Origin: Sycon ciliatum
Lineage: Eukaryota > Porifera > Calcarea > Leucosolenida > Sycettidae
Assembly: GCF_964019385.1 (NCBI RefSeq)
Contig: NC_088647.1
Coordinates: forward strand, 1,713,985 to 1,777,984
DNA: 64,000 bases
Direction of reading: 5' to 3'
Every line of letters starts with the position of its first letter. Position 1 is the stretch's first letter. Below the pieces are notes generated by a model. It searched no databases, was not told where the DNA came from, and saw nothing but the letters and a program-made list of their open reading frames with translations. Below are positions 22,301 to 33,777 of this stretch, piece by piece. Both the position numbers and the translations under genes were made by a program.

Positions 22301-23959
22301 TAACATCTACTCGCTCACAAAAGTATGACCCGCTTCGTTGTAAACCTGGATTCCTACAACTCAAGACATCTGTAATATGCAGGCAGTCAAAAGAAAGGCA
22401 GTATATACATAGTTGGACAACACCTTCTAGTCCGAAATAGCATGGCTCTTTTTCAATATCATTTTTCACATTAAAACTCACCAACAGTTTTTGGTAATGC
22501 TTCAGACATGCACATACTGTATAGACATGTTGAAATCAGACTAATACAGTAAGAACTTCATCATTAGCAACCTTGCAAACTTACACACCTTCTGTTCATT
22601 GTCATTCACACATCAATCAATGATCTCAGTACATACATTCTCGGATCAAAGCAAAAAGTATATAAACAGCGGTCATAACTAGACGTTTCCTTATTTCAGG
22701 TTGTTATCTAAAGGTCATCAGTTCAATGCTGACACCTCAGTGTTAACAACCCAATACAACTAAAAACATCCGGTTGTGAACAGAGGAAAGCCTTTGTGGT
22801 AGAACACAAAAGCCTGTTGATCAGTGACAGCCAAAATGGCTACAGGCTAGCAGAATTTATGCATCTGACCAACATCAAAGGTAAATTTCAGAATCAGATG
22901 GATTTAATATAGCTGCCAATCGCCCTAACGTATGCCATATGCACTTTGTCTACAACCTCTGCACAACCCTTCACGCCATGCACTGTTACATACAACTGGT
23001 CTGACAGAGGTGTATGTATAAGAACAGATAGTTATCCTATGGTTATCCTGCCAAATAGCTGTAGCTACCTCTATTCATTATGCATGTCTGTACTAGGATG
23101 TGCATTACAAGAACACTTATATGGCTGGAGATTGGTGCACTTGCCTGTTCAATATACCTGTGTGATCTGATGACACTGCCGGCAATGAGATGATGGAAGG
23201 AGATCCTGGATGGACACTTCAGCTTCACTGTTTAGGGAATAATGTGAACAAAAGACAAAGCAGACTGATTGAACTTACCAACATGCTAAGCTACAAGCTT
23301 GAACTGACTGTTATCAACACAACTGCTCTCATAGAGTGTGAACGTGATGAAAATGACACGGGTGGATTAGTTCACGTCATCTGCCAAATGTAAACCATGA
23401 AAAGGATGAGGGAATATCTTTAGATGGGCAACTTATTACCAAAGACCACAGGTCATCACACACAGAAAGAAAATTAGCCTATAACTTTTCATGGAGGACA
23501 AAGCAAACTTGGCCAAACGCAGAGGAAGAGAAAGATTCTCAAATCATTGAATGACCTAAAAGTGATTTTCGAGCATACTTTGTTTCCAGAAGCTACAAGG
23601 CCACCAGCCATTTGAAATCCTGGCTTCCTTCAATCCAAGACATCTGATATTTGGAAACAGTCAAAAGATAAAAAGTGAAAATACCTGAACATGGAGCAAC
23701 TAGCAGTCCAAAGAGACTTTTTCTACAACTCATTTCACAACCAGCTAAGAGGAGAGCCCACACGCCTTCTTCCATTAACACTGCAAAAGTAAAACTCATT
23801 TCACAACTAAATATGATCTGGGCTGCTTCAGACATACATACTGCATAAGCAGAATAAAACAAAACTATTTCAGTCATAATAATCATCATTAGCAACCTTT
23901 CAAACTAATACTCCTCCCACATACTCATCACACATCCATCTTCTCATGTATATCAATGC

Positions 23960-26250
23960 ACACATTCCCAATGATCAAAACAAAAGGTAAAGTGGCTCAG
24001 AACTGGACAATTCACATCTCAATGGCTGTTAACTAAGCTAGGCCATCAGAAATACTGAATCACCTAGTCAGAAACTTAATGCAATGGAAAACATCCAGTT
24101 CTGAACAGAGTGAAGCTTTTGCGGTAGAACACAAAAGCCAGTTGATCAGTGACAGCCAATAAGGCTACATGTTTGCAGAATCTATGCATCTGATCAAAAT
24201 TGGAAAATTGAAAAGCCTGATTTCTTTCAGCATAGCTGCCAATCTTCCCTAATTTTGTCCCACATTTTGTCTACAACCTTTTCCCAATTCATGCGTCAGA
24301 ACAGATAGCCATATCATCACAGGACAGCACAACCCATGGCTATCCTGAATACCTATAGCCACCTCTATTCATCATATTCATGCAAGACCCGACAGCACTG
24401 ATCTTCAACTAAATAATACAGTGGTGCACTTGCCTTGCAATATCTTCTGTTTGGTCTCGTGTTACTGATGATGGAGACATGTTCAATTGTACCTGTACAG
24501 AAAATAATGGAAAAATCGAAAAAGCAAAGGCCAACTTCTCAAAACTCGTATTCTTCATGCACCATATTTGGGTGTATTTTGGCAGAATGCTGCTTCTTGT
24601 TCATGATGACCAACATGCAGCAGCACATAGAGCAACAGAGAGCAGAGAACTGGCCAGCTCGGGTTTTTAATTTAATCACGTGTTTTCACCAGTATTTCTC
24701 CCATTAATATTAATTTTGTATATGGTAGTATTTTGAAGGAGCAAAACCTCATTGTCTAGCAGACATGTAGCATACATCATGTCAATCGCCCAAAATCCGC
24801 CTAAAAATTTTCACTTTTTTTGGAACCAGTGAGTTTGCAACTACATGTACAATTGTTCGCAAAGCATTGGGGCCACATCCATTATACCGGCGGTTGAAGT
24901 TTGATTTTACGCTGGTTCATATTTGCGTTATGCTCTTCTCACGGAAATAGTGAACATTAATCTGCGGTGAATATCAGCCAGCTAACAGTAGACAATGGTC
25001 ACTTCAGGTATTGTGCAACAGAAGGCTGTAAGTGATCCCAATCAGATTTTATTATTCGTATAACAGGAGGAATCCCGTTCTCATACAAACAAGTTGCTGG
25101 TTTTACTTATTTATGAAACTGACTCTTAACTTTACTGCGGTTCAATTTAAAATAGCACTATATTTTTCGGGCCTGGCCCATCATTAGGGTACTTACTAGA
25201 ACCAAAGAATGACCAAAAATGGCGACATAGCTATAGGGCTGCATGGCTGTAGGGCTGCATGCTTCAGACCTGGCACTGCAAAAAGCAGGCCATGGACAGA
25301 CCCCATATACCAGTCCAGTCTGTACCAGTGTGAGGGGCCCAGCAGTGTCATCATCAACAACAGCAGCCCATGCACGGTTCAATAACCAAATATTTGAACA
25401 CTTCCTCTTCTCCAACTGACAACCCCTCTATTCGGGCAGCTGCTATTCATAGCAACTGAATAGAATGGTTTATCAGTTGACAAACCTCCTTTTCTCCGAA
25501 TATGAAAACAAAATTAATATATGAAAAGTTATTATGCGTAACCAAGGACACCTTTCACACAAGCCAAATGAACAAAGAAATGAGAAGAATAGGAAGAATG
25601 GGAAGGCCACAATGGTTACATCTTCATTGCATTGGTCACGGTCCCATACTTGTTGTAGTCTAGTAGCATCACACATACTTCTTGTTGTATGAGGTCAGCA
25701 GCTAAAAACCCATCTTACACCATAGTCTCATACAGCAATGCTCATTTCTTCTTTCTCTGCATCTTTTCACATCTCCATTCCATTCAGCCATTGGTTATCT
25801 TTGCACATACACTCTCGAGTACACATCACCAATCAGAGCGGTTCCTGCCTGCATTTTGTCTCAATGCAGAATTGAACCTCTCACATGGTATGTGTACCAC
25901 AACATCATCCGGTGTATCAAAAGTCAAAACACACTCTCACACGTGTGTGTACAATGCTGGTCTATGAATGCATCAGAACAATCACCGGAAGCAAACCTGG
26001 CTGATGTCCTCACAGAGTGTGAAGAGATCATAGCTTGTAATCTACAGGTGATGATGTCATCATATGCACACATTACTTGGGATACTGCTAAACATACCAA
26101 TATGATTCTTTATCTAGACCGGCTTGTGTCGTACACTTAGACAAAATCCGCTAGTTCCCTTCAATGACATCAATGACATCAACTGCATAACCTTCATAAA
26201 CTTTCCCCCGGTCAAGCGGATGTTTATAAAACTATGTTACCCACCTCATT
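23960..26250 (+). repeat. Array unit R5 (short type, compact)
   Basis: Begins inside A-like sequence (TCAATGATCAAAACAAAAGG) where the long extension of R4 ends, then B (24300), C (24680-25020), D (25165-25490) and E (25730-26150). It provides an empty site for the CCGTAGTGACGC MITE (near 24233) and for the CAGTCCGTTTC element (near 26150). No insertion larger than 100 bp was seen. Confidence 0.7.
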
Positions 26251-27177
26251 TCGCCTAGACCAACACCACACCAGTCACATTTTGCAAACCTTTCCCTTAC
26301 CACCCCGTTGCTATTGTTCCCATGCTGAACCCTGTCGAAATGGCTATCTTGAACAGATTCCTGTCCAGATCTGGCATGGGATGTGTTAAAACGTTACACG
26401 GTGGGTATTACCGTACTCAAACTTTGCTCTCATCAGCCAGGAAACGGAGAACCAACTCACTCAGTCAATAGTGCTTACAATATTATTTCCTCGCGGAAAT
26501 GACCACCACTAGAAGTTGAAATAACTCCGCAGGAAAGACATCTGCCAGATGCAAACACAAAGTACAGTGAAAAGTACATCAGCTTGACATGGTGTGATTT
26601 CCGTAGTATAAGTAGTACTACAGTCCGTTTCAAAAAGATTTACAATCCTGGCGATCGCCCGCGGAGTTTGGCGTCTTACCGTACGAGCACTCGAGCGCTG
26701 CATGGAAAAACTCACTGTGAACTCGAAGAAATATTCCGCGCGAAAGCAGGAAAATGACAACTCACTCACGTTGATACAGTCATGTTCATCTGGTTTACAA
26801 AAAAAGAGTTCTTCCTCGTATCGATAATGGAGTCAGAGAGGACATGTCGAAACGAAAGTGTTGTAAATGTGGACGAGCGGCATGGGTCCCAATTCGTTTT
26901 GTGACCAAAATTGTTTCTTTGAGCTGCGATGCAATTTACTCACCGTGTGACGAAAACGACATCGACACAGACTCATTCCCAACGCCATGACTTGGCAAAG
27001 CTATCCGTGTGACTTCGACGACATTTTGAGAAAAGCAGACGCTTGTGAACGCTGATAGAAGACGGCGTTGACTGCTAAATTCAAATAAATTGGCGATCTT
27101 GAAATACTAAAATAAATCTCAAAAAGCTACAGCGCGATGACTTCCATTTGTAATTCACTCACACCATTGCAGTGTTG

Positions 27178-27728
27178 ACGCGGGTAGAGCTTGCTCTCGG
27201 ATCTTACGCATGGAACCTTCGGCGTAAGTTATAAACATTATTGGTGACATTGGGTCACCCTGGACGACGCCGATGTTCGTTGGAAATGGTTTGCTTAGTT
27301 TTTTACCAAGCTTCGTGCGGGTTGTTGTGTTTGATACTAGGACTGCAGTGGTGGACGTTGGTGCGCCAGAAGTGGCTAACCTCTCCAGAGCAACCTGACG
27401 AATGACAGTGTCAAACGCGCCGCTGAAGTCCAATAGTGCCGATGAATATGACCAGTCGCCAAGTAGTGCGCGCTCACACATCGTCCTGGCGTAAAATACA
27501 CCATCCGTGGTCGATCTGCCAGGGCGGAAACCAGCTTGGCTCTCTGCCACATATGACTGCACATGGAGTGTGTGTTGTCGGGTGAGTATTGACGTCAAGA
27601 TCTTACGCACGACGGAAAGGAGCATAACGGGGCGGTAGCTTTTTGGATGTCCTAGAGGCTTGCCGGCTTTGTAGATGGGAACGATGAGGCCGCAGCGCCC
27701 GAGTGTCTGCCCGATTTGCAGCAGAGTG
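27178..27728 (-). pseudogene. LINE reverse transcriptase fragment (inverted part)
   Basis: The minus-strand frame shows consecutive RT motifs: IVPIYKAGKP with SYRPVMLLSVVRKIL (finger region), QAGFRPGRSTTDGV, LLDFSGAFDTV (motif A, catalytic Asp) and GVVQGDPMSPIMF (motif B). It breaks off before motif C. The open frame extends past 27728 to 27943 only as antisense of the plus-strand half, so that N-terminal part is an artefact. Homology is to non-LTR RTs; I do not assign a clade. Confidence 0.75.
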
Positions 27729-28276
27729 TCTGCTGCAAATCGGGCATTTGCAAGCATTCCATGGAAACGCCACAACCTGAATTCCAGGCTGTGTATGTTT
27801 TCCTGCCTGATATTGCCTGTCTTGCTGTACAATTGTGCGCTTTGGACCTTATCGCAAACATTAATCGACGTCGTCAATGTATGGCACCGGAAGAAACTAC
27901 GCACCATCACTGGTATCACGTACCCACAACGAATCTCGAACACAGCGCTGTATGCCAGAACCGAGCAGACCCCACTATCCCAAGTCTGCAGGCAACGGAG
28001 ACTGCTGTGGTTCGGCCATGTAGTGAGGGAAGACTAAGAATCGTCCTCTTTCCAAGCCCTCCTAATGTCAATCAACACAACAGACATATGACGACCCCGA
28101 GGACGACCACGTCTGAGATGGATCGACGTTGTCAAGAAAGACTAACAATGCATTAATCTGTCGCTTCTGGATGCTGTGCAATCTGCTTCTGATAGAGCTG
28201 CTTGGCTCGAAATTGTTAACAGATGCGTTGACCTCATAGAACGAGTGATATGCGACCTGTCATTATTATTATTATT
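27729..28276 (+). pseudogene. LINE C-terminal fragment and 3' tail
   Basis: The plus-strand frame from ~27733 encodes the post-RT region common in LINEs: VLLYNCALWTLS, LRTITGITYPQRISN, RRLLWFGHVVRED, then after a stop and frame change RPRGRPRLRWIDVVKKD. It closes with CATT(ATT)n at 28260-28276. Stops and frameshift mark it as dead. The join with the inverted half is an 18-bp inverted repeat (27708-27725 and 27729-27746). Confidence 0.7.
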
Positions 28277-28280
28277 ATTG
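28261..28280 (+). repeat. (ATT)n microsatellite, LINE 3' tail
   Basis: About six ATT repeats immediately before the right TSD; typical of LINE families that end in a short tandem repeat instead of poly(A). Confidence 0.85.
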
Positions 28281-28760
28281 CAGTGTTGTGGGTGTGTTCA
28301 CATGGCGTGAGCCAGTCAAGTGTCAGTCAGTTGGGCAGGAAGCGCGAGCTCCAAGTCGTTTGGTGCAGCCATCTTCTTTGTCTTGTACCAGCTTGAGCAG
28401 GCACCAAATAATTAATTGCAAAACAATGAAAAAAAGTATGACTTGAGGATAGGTTGGGATTTGAACTCACAACTAATTACTTCATGGTCAGCAGACAGCA
28501 GACAGCATTCATAACCACAAGGCCAAAAAAGAAGGGATAAATCGTGGGTTTTGATAAAAATCGAGACTGACTTCCTGGGCAAATTGTAAATCATGGGAAA
28601 AGGCCGGAAACCTGGCCGAAATTCTAACTCCTTAACGGTTGGTCCAATTGTTCCGAAACCTTCACAGAACAATTTGCCGTGTCCTAACAAGCCATTCTAT
28701 GTATTTTGTTGTCCAAATTTCCCTTATCTTCATACTTTTCAAGACCCAAACCTGATTGTA

Positions 28761-29362
28761 CGGGCCGACGTTCGTTATGGTAATTCTGCAAAAAATGCAA
28801 AAACTCGCATTGCTTTATAACTGGCGGGAGATATAAAGCACGTGCAGATCGAGATGAGTCGAGATTGCTTCCTCTTGTGACATTTTAGCTTTTTGGCGAG
28901 TTTTTTTTCAGTTGACAATTTCTGCGTCCTCTGCTTCGTGCCTTTCACCCTCTATCCCACCTGGGAAACAAAGGACCAGTTCCACGGCACTCCTGACGAA
29001 GAAATTCATCGGCCTCTCCCAGACGTACTGGAGCTGGAGAACCCTTACAGTCTTCAGTGTTGCGTATGGGAAAGGTTTTCCAAGGACCTGGGAACAGCGA
29101 AAACTCATTATCGCCGCGCTTTTGCTATTCCAGAGTAAAAGACCTCGCCAAGGTATTCTTTCGGAACGACAGCAAACTAATCCCTGGTTCAAAATTTTGA
29201 ATTTCCCGCACCTGTTTCCATGAAAATTCATAACGCCATGGTTGTCACGACTACTTTGTCTCAACTATAATATACATTGTGCTAAGGGAAAAGTCAGCTT
29301 GAACGATCCGAAGTAGGGAAAGATTTGCGTTTACGTTAGCGTATTTTTAACTAAGGATATCT
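28761..29362. mobile_element. 705-bp family, left-truncated copy 3
   Basis: Begins abruptly at CGGGCCGACGTTCGTTATGG, about 110 bp inside the family consensus (compare 5769), fused to the broken end of the inverted CAGTCCGTTTC element. The right terminus GGATATCT and flanking AGT are intact. A deletion or recombination removed the left end together with the neighbouring element's terminus. Confidence 0.7.
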
Positions 29363-29666
29363 AGTGCGCACTTTAGATCCAAACCACAGGTTTGGAAGCG
29401 AATACGAAATGCATTCACTTTAAGAGTAGTGTTATCCATCAAACTGTTGCGATAATGCTTTTATATTTCAAGAAAAGTTCAGATACAAAGTTCTTTTGCA
29501 ACAACATTCATTATTTCAGCTCAGTAAGACCTGTGTTGCTTCAGATATGCCTACTGTATGGAAAGACTAAAGACTACTTCAGGCACAATAATCATCATTA
29601 GCAACCGTTATAAACGTAAACACCTCCATACTCACCACTCACTCTTCTTTCAATGCATACATTCTC

Positions 29667-30212
29667 GCTCCACATATACTGGCATACACAGAGACATAGA
29701 CAGCAATAGCGACAACACACAAAGTGAAGGGTAGTTGGCCGCAGCCAGATGTGAACCGGATAACGAGTGAGGTATGGAAGCAAGCAAGGACTGAGAACAG
29801 AGTGTCTCAGAAAGACTAGTCGTGCCAGTGGATAGCAGAAATAGGCCATGATGCAGAACCACTTGGGACCGTCAGATTAATTTTCCTGGACCGAGCCAGC
29901 CGGGAAAAAACCCTCGCGCCGACGGACGCATTTGTGAGGGAAAAAACCGGGTGTATATCCCCAATGGCGATTAGGCATCATGTAGGCATGGCAAGCACAT
30001 CACGGCAAACAGTGATAAAAAGCATTGATAATATGCACAGAAATAAAGGGTGGGAGGGCAGGGACACTGGTGAAACTCAAAACTGACTGAAGAAGTCAGG
30101 AAAAGAAGCGACAACAAAGAACACACCAGATGCCATATTTGCAACTGAAAAATATTTCGCGAGAAATCATTTCTCGCCTATCTCGCTGCGCTCGGCCGGC
30201 GAGAAATACAAC
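29667..30212. mobile_element. 546-bp unclassified insertion with 5-bp TSD
   Basis: TTCTC flanks the insert (29662-29666, 30213-30217). The empty site GCATACATTCTCAATGATC is found in R2, R3 and R8. No clear inverted termini and no TG...CA ends. The interior contains paired GAGGGTTTTTTCCC/GAGGGAAAAAACC-like motifs near 29915-29950 and a short TTTCTCGCC inverted pair near 30165-30205. Could be a SINE, a solo terminal repeat or a foldback remnant. Confidence 0.55.
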
Positions 30213-30483
30213 TTCTCAATGATCAAATCAAAAAGTAAAGTGGCTCAGAACTGGACAATTCACATCTCAATTGCTGTTAACTAAGGCTCAGTATCAGAAA
30301 TACTGAATCACCTAGTTAGCAATTCAATGCAATGGAATACATCCGGCTGTGAGCAGAGAGGAACGCTTTTGCGGAAGGACACAAAGCTTGTTGATCAGTG
30401 ACAGCCAATATGGCTACAGTTTGGCAGAATTTACGCATCTGACCAACAATAGAATGATTATATCATTTCGTCTTTTTTGCATA

Positions 30484-30786
30484 CCGTAGTGACGCACATA
30501 AGGCCCATGCGCTTATGAGTGAGTTTTTGCGTTATTTTTTAAATTTTGCGGATTGTTTGTCTCACACATAGGCGCATGCGCCTGAGTTGCTAATGTACCG
30601 GTACCTTGCATAAGTATGCACATATTGCAGTACCACAATGCACATTAAACTATGTGAACATGGTGTTTTTGTGGTGTCCGTGTGTCGCGGGATGTACTGC
30701 ATTAAGGTTCACTTATAAGCCCATGCGCTCATTTTTGAGGGTTGCTATTATGCCCGGGCATAGGAACAATATGCGCGTCACTACGG
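30484..30786. mobile_element. CCGTAGTGACGC-family MITE (copy 3)
   Basis: CCGTAGTGACGCACATAAG ... CGTCACTACGG with TA on both sides (30482-30483, 30787-30788); same site as copies 1 and 2, with small internal deletions. Confidence 0.7.
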
Positions 30787-32710
30787 TAGCCGCCAATCTT
30801 CCCTAATTTTGTCCTACATTCTGTCTACAACCTTTTCTCAATACATGCGTCAGAACAGATAGCCATATCATCACAGGACAGCACAACACATGGCTATCCT
30901 GAATACCTATAGCCACCTCTATTCATCATATGCATGCAAAACCCGACAGCCGCTCTTCAACTAAATAAAACAGTGGTGCACTTGCCTTGCAATATCTTCA
31001 GTATGGTCTCGTGTTACTGATGCTGGAGACATGTCCTGTGCAGAAAATAATGGATAAAATCGAAAAAGCAAAGGCCAACTTCTCAAAGCTCATATTCATT
31101 ATGCACCATATTTGGGTGAATTTTGGCAGAATGCTGCTCTTTGTTCATGACGTAGGCCAGCAATCATACCACGGACAAGTGTAAAAATTACAACACCCAT
31201 ATGTTCGTGTTCCCTGGCCATGCTCAGTCCGAGCCAAAAACGCACTCTTTGCAGACTACATACCCACATGCAACACAACGTAGATCAACAGAGAGTAGAG
31301 AACTGACCAACTCGTGTTTTACTGTGTTTTCGTCACGTGTTTCTAGCAGTATTCCACCCCCCTTAATTATTCGTAATTGGTAATATTTTGAAGGAGCCAA
31401 ACCTCATTTGTCTACTACAAATATAGCATACATAATGTAAATCGCCCAAAATTTGTGTCACTAAATTTTCGCTGTTTCTTAGAACAAGCAAGTTAGCAAT
31501 TGCAAAATTTCGCGAAGCATTGGGGCCACTTGCCTTATACCCACGGTTGAAGTGTGATTGCACACTGGTTAATATTCACGTTATGCTCCCCTCGCGGAAA
31601 TAGAGAACATTTATTTGCTGTGAATATTAGGCACCTTACTGTGGACAATAGTCACTTCAGAAACTGTGCAACAGAAGGCTGTACGTGATCCCAATCAGAT
31701 TTATATTTAGATTTCAGATTTTATTGTTCGTATAACAGGAGGAATCCCGTTTACATACAAACAAGTTGCTGGTTGTACTTATTTATTTTATGAAACTGAC
31801 CTCCTTAACTCCAAACAGTCTCTTTACTGTGGTTCAATTTAAAATAACAGTAAATTTTTCGGGCCTCGCCCATCATGAGGGTTTTTACTAGAACCAAACA
31901 ATTACCAAGAATGGCGGCATGGCTATAAGGCTGCAAGGCAATAGTCCTGCATGCTTCAGACCTGGCACTGCAAAGAGCAGGCCGTGGCCAGACCCCATGC
32001 ACCAGTCCAGTCTTGTACCAGTGTGAGGGACCCAGCAGTGTCATCATCAGCAACAGCAGCACACGCACGGTTCAATAACCAAATATTTGAACACTTCCTT
32101 CTTCTCCAACTGACAACCGCTCTATTCGGGTAGCTGCTATTCATAGCAACTGAATAGAATGATGGTCAGTTGACAAACCTCCTTTTCTCCGAATATGAAA
32201 ACAAATAATATATGAAATTTATTATGAATTGATAACAATGCTAAGTCACATTTGCTAGTTTTCACATCTTACACCATGGTCTCACATAGCAATGCTCATT
32301 TCTTCTTTCTCTGCATCTTTCCGCATCTCCATTCCATTCAGCCATTGTCTATCTTTGCACATACACTCCAGTGTATACATCACCAATCAGAGCGGTTCCT
32401 GCCCACATTTGGTCTCAATGCAGAATTGAACCTCTAGTCCTATGGTATGTTTACCACAACATCATCCGGTGTATCAAAAGTCAAAAACACACTCTCACAA
32501 GTGTGTGTACAATGCTGGTCTACGAATGCATCAGAAAAATCACCGGAAACAAACCTGGCTGATGTCCTCACAGAGTGTGAAGAGATCATAGCTTGTAATC
32601 TACAGGTGATGATGTCATCATATGCACACATTACTTGGGATGCTGCTAAACATGCCAATATGATTCTTTATCTAGACCGGCTCGCGTCGTACACTTAAAC
32701 AAATCCGCTA

Positions 32711-33777
32711 TAGTCTGTTTCAAAAAGATTCACAATCAGGTTTGGGTCTTAAAAAGTATGAAGATAAGGGAAGTTTGGACAAAAAAAGTACATAGAATGG
32801 CTTGTTAGGACACGGCAAATTGTTCTGTAAAGGTTTCGGAACAATTGGACCAACCGTTAAGGAGATAGAATTTCGGCCAGGTTTCCGGCCTTTTCCCATG
32901 GTTTACAATTTGCCCAGGAAGCCAGTATCGATTTTTTATCAAAACCCACGATTTATCCTTTCATTTTTGGCCTTGTGGTTATGAATGCTGTCTGCTGACC
33001 ATGAAGTTGTGAGTTCAAATCCCAACCTATCCTCAAATCAAACGTTTTTTTCATTGTTTTGGTGATCAAGCTGGTACAAGACAAAGAAGATGCCTGGGCT
33101 GCACAAAACGACTTGTTGTTGGAGCTCGCGCTTCCTGCCGAACTGACTGACACTTGACTGGCTCACGCCATGTGAACACACCCACAACACTGCAATGGTG
33201 TGAGTGAATTATAATGGAAGTCATCGTGCTGTAGCTTTTTGAGATTTATTTTAGTATTTCAAGATCGGCAATTTATTTGAATTTAGCAGTCAACGCCGTC
33301 TTCTATCAGCGGCAGGGAGTCGTAAAATACCGGTATTTTACGACTCCCTGATCAGCGTTCACAAGCGTCTGCTTTTCTCAAAATGTCGTCGAAGTCACAC
33401 GGATAGCTTTGCCAAGTCATGGCCTTGGGAACGAGTCCGTGTTGATGTCGTTTTCGTCACACGGTGAGTAAATTGCATCGCAGCTCAAAGAAACTATTTT
33501 GGTCACAAAACGGACCCATGCAGCTCGTCAACATTTACAACGCTTTCGTTTCGACATGTCCTCTCTCCGTTATCGATACGAGGAAGAACTCGTTTGTTGT
33601 AAACCAGACGTACATGACTGTGTCAACGTGAGTGAGTTGTCATTTTTCCTGCTTTCGCGCGGAATATTTCTTCGAGTTCACAGTGAGTTTTTCCAGGCAG
33701 CGCTCGAGTGCTCATACGGTAAGACGCCAAACTCCGCGGGCGATCGCCAGGATTGTAAATCTTTTTGAAACGGACTG
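32711..33777. mobile_element. CAGTCCGTTTC element (copy in R6, plus orientation)
   Basis: Same position, TA TSD (32709-32710, 33778-33779) and termini as 9464-10524, at very high identity, with the same nested palindrome (33311-33350) and tRNA-like segment (32969-33027). It was therefore duplicated along with its unit. Confidence 0.8.
33311..33350. mobile_element. 40-bp palindromic micro-insertion (copy 2)
   Basis: Same palindrome, site and ATCAGC flanks (33305-33310, 33351-33356) as 10058-10097. Confidence 0.75.

Larger units (their letters stand above)
14931..23959 (+). repeat. Array unit R4 (long type, heavily inserted)
   Basis: R4 starts with the E-end segment at 14932, then A (15303), B (17000), C (17450-17830), D (17990-18520), E (18770-19390) and the long extension (to ~23959), which includes an internal second copy of A-like sequence near 22490-22860. 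Inserts: 15321-16034, 16617-16927, 18085-18273, 19396-20406 and 20614-21751. The long extension matches R9 closely from about 21760 onward. Confidence 0.75.
27178..28276. mobile_element. LINE (non-LTR) insertion with internal 5' inversion and 12-bp TSD
   Basis: Flanked by ATTGCAGTGTTG at 27166-27177 and 28277-28288. The empty site (reverse complement of CACAACACTGCAATGGTGTG) is in the other three copies of the host element. The left half (27178-27728) encodes RT on the minus strand; the right half (27729-28276) encodes the LINE C-terminus on the plus strand and ends in (ATT)n, the element tail. This is the structure produced by twin priming. The segment carrying the RT catalytic FADD-type motif is missing between the halves. 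Confidence 0.8.
26621..28760. mobile_element. CAGTCCGTTTC element, inverted copy, right end truncated, carrying a LINE
   Basis: Starts CAGTCCGTTTCAAAAAGATT after TA (26619-26620) and is the reverse complement of the elements at 9464, 32711 and 62473, at a different point of the unit (within block A), so it is an independent insertion. It lacks the 40-bp palindrome present in the others. A LINE (27178-28276) is inserted in it. The far inverted repeat is broken off after GATTGTA at 28760, fused directly to the middle of the 705-bp family. Confidence 0.75.

Noticed and set aside
27728-27943. N-terminal 66 residues of the minus-strand LINE frame as extra RT sequence
   Set aside because: This part is antisense to the plus-strand LINE C-terminus and only fortuitously open.
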